The notes below the pieces were generated by a model. It saw only the letters and a program-made list of their open reading frames with translations, was not told the origin of the DNA and did not search any database. Below are positions 46,722 to 55,500 of a stretch of DNA of 64,000 bases, piece after piece; position 1 is the stretch's first letter; each line of letters opens with the position of its first letter. The position numbers and the translations under genes are program-made. The stretch is from G965207125 sp965207125 (GTDB lineage: Bacteria; Pseudomonadota; Alphaproteobacteria; Puniceispirillales; UBA1172), in NCBI GenBank assembly GCA_965207125.1, contig OZ242263.1, positions 2,046,001 to 2,110,000 of the forward strand, in the 5' to 3' direction.

Positions 46722-48217
46722 TCTGTGGCCTCAAGATTTACTTGAGATAGGGCTTCACTACGTTCGTGCGCGGCTCCCACCGCTTCTTCTTCAGTATGAT
46801 AAAGGTTTTTTGCAACCACCTTTTCAAGAGACTGATAGATACCTTTTCTTTTGAAGGCCACTTTACCGCGGTTCTCGATTGATAAAGCTTCACGCAACAA
46901 CTCATACATGATCTTGTCTTCAGCGCAGAGGTTTTCAAGGAGTTTTAGGTCGTCAGGACTGAAAGGAAGGTCTTCGATGATGTCTTGCCCCTCATAGGGC
47001 TTACCTACGGCTTCCTCATAGAGTCCGGGGAGGGCATCCTCTATCTCGTGCTTATCAATGACCCAGATTCGTCTGATTTCTTCAAGTTCCGAGGGCTGTA
47101 TCAGCTGTAGGTTTTTTACGTATTCCGGGCCTGTCTCGCGAACAGTCTTTTCAACTTCTAGCAACCGCTTTAGGAGATGGTGGCGAAACTCCTTCTTGTA
47201 AGGGCCAGGTATATGACGCCCATTATACATTTGGATACTACCATTCATGCGCCTGTAATCTCGTAAGTGTCGGTCGCCGTTTTCAATGGACATGCTTCTA
47301 AAATCGAGCTCATTCCTAATCTCAAGCAGTGGCATGAGCCATTTCTTGTCTTCATCGTTTTGGATCATGGCTTGCATAGATTTATCCTTCTCAACCAAAG
47401 TACAAACCCAGCAGCCAAAGCGACTATCACCGCAGCTTGGTGTTCCAGTCTCTACAACCAAAGGACATTCACCCCCCTCAGTGGCTCCCTGATAAAGGGT
47501 GAATAATTCCGCATTGTCATGCCCCCAAGGATTAGGAGTTTCAATCAGAAAAAACCAAACGTCATCATTACTCCAATCTTCAACAGGAGTGAAAACGAAT
47601 GAATTAGGAAGGCTAGAGTTAGGATTGATCCGTGCTGGCATATCCTTATCCTCGTGCTTGGCCATAGTCTTTGCTCTTGTAGCGCTTTCTGCTTTGCGTG
47701 TGCCAAGAATGAGAAGGGTTTCGCCGTATTTATTGACGACATCGGAGATAAACCTGTTTGATGGATTGATCTTCAGTCTTTCGGTGCACCAACGAAATTT
47801 CTGTCTTGGTGCAGGATACCCTTTACCTATCATGTTAACCCAGAAACTATCTGACAAAGAGGGGGTCAGGCGGTGTGATTGAACCGGCAAACCTTCTTGC
47901 TGAGCCACGGTGTTCATTTTTTCGAGTGAAAGTGCAACCCAAGATGCGACAATAGGATTCTCGACAAGGGTATCAGTGCTAATCACATGAACTGGTTTAG
48001 TTCTCTTCTCGAGAGGGACGGTCTTGAGAGCCATCCATACGAGTTGTAGTGTTGCTGTGGAATCTTTGCCGCCACTATACCCCACAACCCAAGGCAAATT
48101 ATCTTGAAGGTATTGGCTGGCGATCTCACTCACGCGAAGTTCAATCTGCTCATCATATCCACCGTCCTCAAAGAAGATAAAATTTTGTTTCCATGGGGCT
48201 TTTTGCTGTGTCATCAT
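46718..48217 (-). CDS. dndC: DNA phosphorothioation sulfurtransferase DndC
   Basis: PAPS-reductase-like Fe-S protein that activates DNA for sulphur insertion in place of a non-bridging phosphate oxygen. The 499-residue protein has the PP-loop SGGKDST at 48-54 and conserved cysteines for the 4Fe-4S cluster (FRWCTERLKI, then CGDSRFGCWVC). Two adjacent ATGs (48,217 and 48,214) are possible starts. It is intact, the only unbroken gene of the operon, and overlaps dndD by 4 bases. DndA, usually an IscS-type desulfurase, is not in the window. Confidence 0.96.
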   Translation of the reverse strand: MMTQQKAPWKQNFIFFEDGGYDEQIELRVSEIASQYLQDNLPWVVGYSGGKDSTATLQLVWMALKTVPLEKRTKPVHVISTDTLVENPIVASWVALSLEKMNTVAQQEGLPVQSHRLTPSLSDSFWVNMIGKGYPAPRQKFRWCTERLKINPSNRFISDVVNKYGETLLILGTRKAESATRAKTMAKHEDKDMPARINPNSSLPNSFVFTPVEDWSNDDVWFFLIETPNPWGHDNAELFTLYQGATEGGECPLVVETGTPSCGDSRFGCWVCTLVEKDKSMQAMIQNDEDKKWLMPLLEIRNELDFRSMSIENGDRHLRDYRRMNGSIQMYNGRHIPGPYKKEFRHHLLKRLLEVEKTVRETGPEYVKNLQLIQPSELEEIRRIWVIDKHEIEDALPGLYEEAVGKPYEGQDIIEDLPFSPDDLKLLENLCAEDKIMYELLREALSIENRGKVAFKRKGIYQSLEKVVAKNLYHTEEEAVGAAHERSEALSQVNLEATE

Positions 48218-48229
48218 TTAACCTATAAG

Positions 48230-49325
48230 TTATTCTTTCTTCATGAAAAAATCTTCAGATTGTTGCTCTTCTGGAGAAAGAGGTAATCTAAAAATCTTTT
48301 TTAGAGCGTTGGTTGTCAACACCACATTTTGTTGGGCCTTTGACATGCGTCCGCCGACCATAGCTCGTCCTTCCCAAAGATGGGCGTTTTTGCGCCGCCA
48401 ATCGACCTTGGACAGAGCTGATATGCGTTTTCGCCAGTCAGAAGGATGTTCTTTCATAAGAGCTACTCCTGCTCGGGCAATAGATTGCAAAGCCACCGCA
48501 TGGGTATGGATAAAGTCTTCCCTCACTTCGCCGGATGTGACTTTACCCTCGCGTACCGCCGTCCACTCCTTGATATTCGCAAAAACAGACCCCCAAAACG
48601 TTGATACGGCTAATGTGGCTTTTTCACCCTCATTTTCCCCATAGCACTGTAGAATCTCTTTGCTGGCGTTGTAAAGCGCGCCTCAGAGTAAATAGACGCC
48701 TTGATCTTGATGATAAAGTTGTCTTCTCCAACTCGACAAGACCCTCAAAAACCCCAGACTCGCCAACCAACTGCTTAATGATATCAGCGTCAAGGTCTCG
48801 ATGATCATATAACACCCCAAGGGACGTGGATGGTCTAATGGAATGGCGGTTAAGGTCGGCAAATAACTGTTGGCATCGTTTCAATCCAGGGTCCTGATAG
48901 AACACAACTGAAATGGTCTCATTGCCGATATCTGGTAAGGTCTCTAATGCTTTTTCGATAGCGGCTCTGCGGTGTTGTCCATCATTGATGATAAACTTCG
49001 CATCCATCGGCACTTTGAGTATGCCAAGGTTTCTCGTGTCACTCTCTTCCCCAAGAGGAACAAATTCTAACTCGGAATCCAAGGACGCCGTAATTGCGGA
49101 AAACGCGTAGTTATCACGGTTTTGAAGAATATAATTGGCTATTAATGGTATGCGCGCGCGGTTGAGTTTCCTTTGCGCGCGCACCTCAGGGGCAATTTCC
49201 TCTTCGTTGAACAGAAAAATCTTAGGCAATAATCTGAGAGGGCACATCGAGACAAAGTACTCTCGATGGGCTTGTATGCCTCGGATCGCCGGAAAAGAAT
49301 ATCCAAAATTTATTTCTGTTGACAT
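48230..49325 (-). CDS. dndB: DndB regulator with DGQHR motif, one frameshift
   Basis: DndB proteins are transcriptional repressors of dnd genes and modulate modification. Start ATG 49,325 follows a GAGGAGAAA ribosome site. The N-terminal part has FGYSFPAIRGIQAHREYFV and the diagnostic INDGQHRRAAIEKAL (DGQHR at 115-119), LFADLNRHSIRPS. Near 48,683 the frame shifts; continuing one frame over gives ALYNASKEILQCYGENEGEK, FWGSVFANIKEW, then FIHTHAVALQSIARAG and ENxALWEG-like NAHLWEGRAMVGGRMSKAQQ. The reconstructed length, about 365 residues, fits DndB. First gene of dndBCDE. Confidence 0.9.
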
Positions 49326-49436
49326 CAATTTCTCCTCAATATAGCATAAATTTTGCTAATCTAATCAATAGTTCGTTTATAGTGCAAACTTTTCCGTCAA
49401 ACAAACAAATAATATGCAATATGGATGCAAACATAA
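49326..49436. promoter_or_regulatory. Divergent dndB / GIY-YIG promoter region
   Basis: These 111 A+T-rich bases separate dndB (leftward) from the GIY-YIG gene (rightward) and must hold both promoters. TGCAATATGGATGCA (49,415-49,429) carries TGCA at both ends, and GTGCAAAC at 49,382 repeats part of it. Because DndB relatives repress dnd promoters, these are candidate operator sites; this is inference from position only. Confidence 0.4.
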
Positions 49437-49802
49437 ATGGTTAAGCCCAAGTCTTGGGAATGTAAAAGCGTTCACACTTCTCTTAGTTCAGTTTTAGACC
49501 AGCCGGGGCTTTACGCTTATGGGCATGATGAGATGTGCCATGGCTTGGAGGCTAGCCGTGTGTATGTATATATAGGGGAAACCGATAATTTGAAACGCCG
49601 GATGGTGCAACATAGACCTGAAAATGAGCAAAACCTTGGACTGAAGAAATATCTTCAAGATCAAGAGAACGCTAAGTGTTGGTATTGCGTTCTGAGTGCT
49701 CCTTCAGCTAAAAACCGTAAGGACATTGAAAAAGAACTGATACAACGCTTTAAGCCAAAATTTAATATCAAACACCTAACGAGGAGGAGTGACAATGACT
49801 GA
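49437..49802 (+). CDS. GIY-YIG nuclease-domain protein
   Basis: A 121-residue single-domain protein with PGLYAYG and VYVYIGETDNLKRRMVQH, the GIY-YIG core and its catalytic Arg/His, and a later IEKELIQRFKPKFNIK holding the metal-binding Glu and Asn. Such small proteins can be DNA nucleases in mobile elements or defence systems. Its end overlaps the next gene by 8 bases, so the two are translationally coupled. It is transcribed divergently from dndB, which suggests shared control. Confidence 0.8.
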   Translation: MVKPKSWECKSVHTSLSSVLDQPGLYAYGHDEMCHGLEASRVYVYIGETDNLKRRMVQHRPENEQNLGLKKYLQDQENAKCWYCVLSAPSAKNRKDIEKELIQRFKPKFNIKHLTRRSDND

Positions 49803-51528
49803 TGATAAGGGATCTGATGATAAGAAATCTGATGATAAGAAATCTGATGATAAGAAATTGGAGGATATTGTAAAGAAAAGTATTGAGGAAGAAAAACTTC
49901 ACCGAGAAGCATTTCAAGTTGTTCTAGACAAACAAAAGAAGAAAGAAGGGCATCTATTTGCTTTAACTGTTGAAATGGGATCGGGTAAATCTTATCTAAC
50001 CTCCGCGTCCTTACAATGGGTTGCTGTGCGTGTTAATTTTGCTTATCAACTACCCATTTTTGAACGTGAGCGAAGCAATAGCGATTTGCCAAGTGATAGT
50101 GATATTGAAGTGACGGAAAAGACAGAGGAGTATATTCAACAAAGACGCCCCGATTGGAGACGGCAGTTACCGATGACTACGTATCTTGCAGCGAGAAAGC
50201 ATCATAAATTTCCTCCTTTGCTTTTGGTGGCTTATCAAGATTGGATGTATGATAAAAGCTCCAAAAATTGGGATTCTAAGGGAAAAGCAAAGCATGACGC
50301 TATTAATGTGATCTCTTTAGATTCTAAGGACGCGTATGTGGACCTAGATGTTGAGGAGGGTACTCAATATTTTGCCTTGGATGGACAGCATCGTCTTATG
50401 GGCATCAAGGGGCTACTTAATTTGCTTGATGGATCATTAATCGCAAAAAAGCAAGATGGCTCACCCTCTTCCCGTTCAAAGATTACTCTTGATGCTGTCG
50501 GGAAAGAGTGCAACAAAACCGCTGGGAGTTTGCTGAAAAACATTATGTCTGAAACCATCGGGATAGAGATTATACCGGCGGTGATGAAAGGTGAAACTCT
50601 TAAGGAGGCTATATCACGTCTGAGAAATATCTTTGTCGATGTGAATCAAAATGCTCGTCGTCTGAGCGACAGTGAAATAGCCTTACTGGATGAAAATGAT
50701 GGTTGCAGAATTATCGCCCGTAAGCTAATGGTTACTCATAACTTATTTGACAGCGAGAAGAGAGTTGAGGTTCGAGCAAGCCAGCTAAGAGAAACATCAG
50801 AAAAATATACGACCCTTGATACTCTCGTTGAATCTACGAGGCTATATCTAAAACAATTTGAGGAGTTCAATAGGTGGTCTAGAACCCTCTTAAACATCAA
50901 GGATGCAGGTTTTCTTCGTCCCTTGGATGAGGAGTTAGAGGCTGGGAGACGGCAAATGAAGAGTTATTTTGATGAGATGGCAAAACTTCCATCTCACAAG
51001 GCGATGATTCAAGGAGAAAAGGTGTCTGAGATGCGTAAGCGTCGTAAAGAAGATGAAGATCAGGATGAAGATAAAGGTACAGACAAAGGTAAAAATAAAG
51101 ATAAGCGTCATCATGTGCTGTTTCGCCCTATAGCCCAACAAGCTCTGGCGGAAGCTGTTGGCCTTCTTCAAAATAAGAAGGATTATATGGATTTGAAGGA
51201 TATTATGCGCCGCCTTGCAAACCATGATAAGGGGGGAGGTACTGATCTATGTCTCAGTGATCCTGCATCTCCTTGGTATGGGGTAGTTTATGATCCTTCG
51301 AATGGAGGTATTCGTAAAAGCAAGGTATCTGATCTCTGTACGCGGATGTTTACTTATCTGCTCGGACGGGGATTTTCTAATGAAGTACAGCGTGAAAAGT
51401 TGAAGAAAGACTTTTTTGAATCTCGTAAAACTACTCCTGAAGGAAGTGTTGGTGAGGATAAAGCCATTGATCTAGAAGGCAATGCAGTAACTTTTGATAA
51501 ATTTGATCTCCCTAATCCTTGGAATTAA
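49795..51528 (+). CDS. DGQHR-domain protein (DndB-like) with charged N-terminal repeat
   Basis: Start ATG 49,795 follows GAGGAGGAGTGAC. A DDKKS-type low-complexity segment (residues 3-23) leads into the body: LTVEMGSGKSYLTSASLQW, a MTTYLAARKHHKFPPLLLVA segment, and the DGQHR motif at 196-200 (YFALDGQHRLMGI) followed by VNQNARRLSDSEIALLDEND, the family pattern for DNA-sulphur-modification-associated DndB/DGQHR proteins. Near residue 420 is a second charged stretch (RKEDEDQDEDKGTDKG). At 577 residues it is much longer than DndB. It could regulate the GIY-YIG partner or sense modified DNA. Intact. Confidence 0.75.
   Translation: MTDDKGSDDKKSDDKKSDDKKLEDIVKKSIEEEKLHREAFQVVLDKQKKKEGHLFALTVEMGSGKSYLTSASLQWVAVRVNFAYQLPIFERERSNSDLPSDSDIEVTEKTEEYIQQRRPDWRRQLPMTTYLAARKHHKFPPLLLVAYQDWMYDKSSKNWDSKGKAKHDAINVISLDSKDAYVDLDVEEGTQYFALDGQHRLMGIKGLLNLLDGSLIAKKQDGSPSSRSKITLDAVGKECNKTAGSLLKNIMSETIGIEIIPAVMKGETLKEAISRLRNIFVDVNQNARRLSDSEIALLDENDGCRIIARKLMVTHNLFDSEKRVEVRASQLRETSEKYTTLDTLVESTRLYLKQFEEFNRWSRTLLNIKDAGFLRPLDEELEAGRRQMKSYFDEMAKLPSHKAMIQGEKVSEMRKRRKEDEDQDEDKGTDKGKNKDKRHHVLFRPIAQQALAEAVGLLQNKKDYMDLKDIMRRLANHDKGGGTDLCLSDPASPWYGVVYDPSNGGIRKSKVSDLCTRMFTYLLGRGFSNEVQREKLKKDFFESRKTTPEGSVGEDKAIDLEGNAVTFDKFDLPNPWN
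49801..49860 (+). repeat. Four 15-base tandem repeats coding DDKKS
   Basis: The unit GATGATAAGAAATCT occurs four times in register (first copy GATGATAAGGGATCT, last ending AAATTG), inside the 5' end of the DGQHR gene. Unit-number changes would keep the reading frame. Confidence 0.9.
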
Positions 51529-52029
51529 GGGGTTAAGTCCATGATTGGCGATATACCCGTTGGATGGTGCATATGCGCTCATTAGCGATTGATCAAAACC
51601 CGCTATGACCAGCTTGAAGCAGGTTAACTTGAGAACATGATTCTCTCCAGCGATATTAAACACCTATCGCGGATTTTGACCCTTGATCCATTAGCAATTC
51701 TCATGTCCACTATCGAGGCAACGCTTTGTCATCTTTTGTGCTTCTATCAAATCTTGAGAGCTAAGTTTCTTTGCCACTATGTCTCTAGCTTTTTGTTCAT
51801 CTGAATATCCGTTATGAATAACCGTGTTGATTGGTTTCATCTTCATCTCTGGTTAGCCTCAATTCTAATAAATCATACACAAAACCGTAACCCTAAATGA
51901 ATAAAATCATAAGATTTGGTGCCACACAATCACATTGGTAGCCTAGCTTTTTTGCTCAGCGATGTGCTTTTTTTGATATCTGTCTCTAGAATCTTTGATA
52001 TGCACCTCGTTTATCGGGAAATAGGTCTG
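51529..52029. other. Intergenic with an inverted Sel1-tail copy at 51,610-51,820
   Basis: On the - strand 51,820-51,610 reads HNGYSDEQKARDIVAKKLSS, then QDLIEAQKMTKRCLDSGHE and a stop, followed by TAATGGATCAAGGGTCAAAA and sequence to GCTTCAAGCTGG. This is a cleaner (unbroken) version of the Sel1 gene end at 37,450-37,650 and 40,745-40,945 but in opposite orientation. Homology stops sharply at 51,820 (after TTATGAATA) and near 51,610. The rest, 51,529-51,609 and 51,821-52,029, shows no gene. Confidence 0.85.
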
Positions 52030-52392
52030 TTATTGACCTGCTGGGTTCTCATCACCGCGACCGTGGCCGTGGCCGATGAGACGCACCTCCCCATCATTTC
52101 GGCTGAATATGGCCAGAAGGTGAGGGTGGTCGATGGCGATTCCAATCTGCCTCGCAATAAAGTAACGCACGGTCTCGTGGTTGAACACTTCACCCTCAAT
52201 ATCACTTGATTTGACAACCTCCTCGGTCAGTGTGCTGAGGAGGGGCTTCGTTGTGCAGATCGAAGCCAAGCGCCTCCATCCGGGACCGATCAATCGCCCT
52301 TGACGATGACGAACACCGGCTAGCCGATCAGCTACGCTTTCAGCTGACCAATGAAAATGAGGCCAATCTTCTCGTTCATAGATATATTTCAT
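52030..52392 (-). pseudogene. Remnant of a Fic-family protein (DUF4172 N-terminal domain)
   Basis: Start ATG 52,392 gives MKYIYEREDWPHFHWSAESV and RLAGVRHRQGRLIG, the DUF4172 domain that precedes Fic in many bacterial proteins. After small disruptions TLTEEVVKSSDIEGE and VRYFIARQIGIAID follow, the Fic N-terminal inhibitory region. The sequence then degenerates and stops at 52,030; the catalytic HPFxxGNGR motif is absent. A few residues are missing around residue 32 (LIG-PGWRRL where the family has GRMEALGF). A dead AMPylation-type gene. Confidence 0.7.
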
Positions 52393-52593
52393 AACCGCCA
52401 CTTCCTTGCGGCGATTATGGCTGATGTTCGCCACATCGCATAATTTTAGAAGACTAATGTTTTCCTGCTCAGAAAAAACGTATAAGACTTAGACAGCTTA
52501 TAGGAAGATTTTGGGTATGGTTCAGATTTATGATAGTTATAAGGTTTATAAGGTCATTTCTATTAAAGATTCTAAGATATAGGAGCAATAAAC

Positions 52594-55500
52594 ATGTCAG
52601 CATTAGATCGTATTCTTAAAAGCTATAGAGACGCAGCAGTAACGGAACGTGAGAAGGGAACATACTTCGAGCGCCTTTCAGTAACATTTCTAAAGAACGA
52701 TCTAGTTCAGAGACAGCAGTACAGTGATGTATGGACATTTGGAGAATGGGCCGCTGCGAATGGAGAAGATGGGCGCGATACGGGGATAGACTTGGTTGCA
52801 AAGTTACGTGATCAAGAAGGCTTTGTTGCAATACAGTGCAAATTCTATTCACCTCAGCATCGTGTACAAAAGAAAGATATAGACAGTTTCCTAAGTGCAA
52901 GTTCGCGTCATCCGTTCATTTACCGTGTTGTAATTGATACGACAGAGGTGGACTGGAGCGATAATGCAGATTCTACTATCGCGAAGCAAATCATCCCAGT
53001 TGTACGCGTTGGTCTTAATGCACTACGTGATAGCGCGATTGACTGGAGTGCTTTTGAAGTTGATAGCAAGAAGATAAAGCTGCGGAGTAAAAAGGCTCTG
53101 CTCGAGCACCAACAGCAAGCCCTTACTGCTGTTAAATCTGGTTTTGAAAAACACGACAGGGGCAAGCTGATTATGGCTTGTGGCACAGGCAAGACTTTTA
53201 CTGCACTGAAAATTGCTGAAAACCTTGCTGGTGAAGGCAAGCGTGTTCTGGTCCTCGTACCTTCACTTGCTCTTATTGCTCAGACAGTGCGTGAATGGAC
53301 AAACGACACGAAAATAGGACTACGCTCATTTGCTGTTTGTAGTGATGTGCAAGTTGGCAAGCGCAGGAAGTACACAAGTGATGTTGCTGAAATTGAAGCG
53401 CATGAGCTTGATTTTCCTGCTACTACCAATCCAGCAAAGTTGGCGTCCCGTGCAGGTGTAAACGACGAGAAACGTATGACTGTGGTCTTTGGCACCTACC
53501 AAAGTATTTCTGTTCTAACTGCTGCACAGGAACAAGGCTTGCAGGCCTTTGACCTAATTATTTGCGATGAAGCACACAGGACAACTGGCGCAAAGATTGA
53601 TGGAGAAAAAGACAGCAATTTTATACAAGTGCACGAAAACAAGTATGTGAACGGTGAGCGGCGGCTGTACATGACAGCTACGCCACGCATTTATGGTGAA
53701 AAGGTTCGTGCTAAAGCTGCTGATGCAAGTGTTGAGTTATGCACTATGGACGATAAAGCACTGTACGGACCAACGTTTTTTACTTATGGCTTCAGAAGGG
53801 CCGTGGAGAATGGCATGCTGACTGACTTTAAGGTAGTGGTGTTGGCTGTGGATGAAAGTTTTGTAAGCAGGGGTGTGCAAAATAGGCTTTCTGCTAATAA
53901 CGAGCTAAAACTTGATGACGCGACAAAGATTGTTGGTTGCTACAAGGCGCTGATAAAGCATGGCAGTAGTGAAGATTTTGGTGTTGAGGACAATCCTATG
54001 CGCCGGGCTATTGCATTTTGCAAAGATATTCGTTCAAGCGAGCTTATAGCTGATGAATTTGGCAATGTGGTGAATGAGTTTAACGCCGTTAAACCGATAA
54101 AAGGTGAAGCCGATCACCAGATAAGTTGCCAAGTGAAGCACGTAGACGGTACTTTTAACGCTAAGACACGCGGTGAGTTGCTGCACTGGTTAGGAGACGA
54201 TGTAGAGCAGAACGAGTGTAAAATTCTCAGCAACGTACGTTGCTTGGGTGAAGGCGTAGATGTGCCTAGCCTAGATGCAATTCTATTCCTACACCCACGC
54301 AAATCTCAAATCGATGTGGTGCAAAGTGTAGGACGTGTTATGCGTAGGGCAGAAGGCAAGAAGCTTGGCTACGTTATTCTGCCTGTTGTCATACCTGCCG
54401 GCGTAAGACCAGAAGACGCTCTTAACGACAATGAGCGTTACAAAGTTGTATGGCAAATTCTAAATGCTCTACGTGCACATGACGCTTGTTTTGACGGTAC
54501 ACTTAACACGTGGCCACTGAATAAAGACAAGATTGAAGTTGTAGTTGTAGCAGAGAACTTGCCGGAAAAGCCACAAGGTAAGAAGGGCCTTGATATTGGT
54601 GGGGGTTCTGGCGGCGATGGCGACTCAGGCGACCGCCCACCAGAGCAGATAGAATTTATTTATGACGAGTTTTCCGCAGGTATACAGGCCAAAATTGTTC
54701 AAAAGTGCGGTAGGCGCACGTATTGGGAAGACTGGGCGAAAGACATTGGCAAGATCGCACAGCAGCACATAGAGCGTATTAATGCGACCCTGGAGACAGG
54801 TGTTGCCGAGCGTATGCTGTTTGATCAGTTTTTGGATGAGATACGCGATGATCTTAACGATGCCGTAACGGAAGAGGAAGGAATTGAGATGTTGGCTCAG
54901 CATCTCATTACCAAGCCTGTGTTTGATGCGTTGTTTAAAGACCATAACTTTACAGCACAAAACCCTGTCTCACAAGCAATGCAGAAGGTTGTTTCTGCGC
55001 TTGAACAGCATAACATAGGTAAGGAAGCAGATGGACTTGAAGGCTTCTATGAAAGCGTTCGGCAGCGAGCAAGCGGCATAGATAGTGCTGAAGGCAAACA
55101 GAAGGTTGTTGTAGATCTTTATGAAAAGTTCTTCAAAACAGCGTTTCCAGAACTAACTGAGAAGCTTGGTATTGTTTATACGCCTGTACAAGTTGTTGAT
55201 TTCATCATTCACAGCGTAAATGACATACTACAGCAAGAGTTTGGCCAAACTCTTGGTAGCGAAGGTGTGCACATACTGGATCCGTTTACAGGTACGGGTA
55301 CGTTTATTACGAGACTGCTGCAAAGTGGGCTGATTAGCAAAGAGCAGCTGGAATATAAGTACAAAAACGAAATACATGCGAATGAAATAGTTCTTCTTGC
55401 ATACTACATTGCTACAATAAACATTGAAGCAACATACCACGCACTTAGTGGTAATGACTATTCTCCGTTCAAAGGTATATGCTTAACTGATACGTTTAAC

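Noticed and set aside
49970..50010. Walker A-like MGSGKS in the DGQHR protein
   Set aside because: No Walker B or other ATPase motif follows at a suitable distance, so an ATPase function is not claimed.
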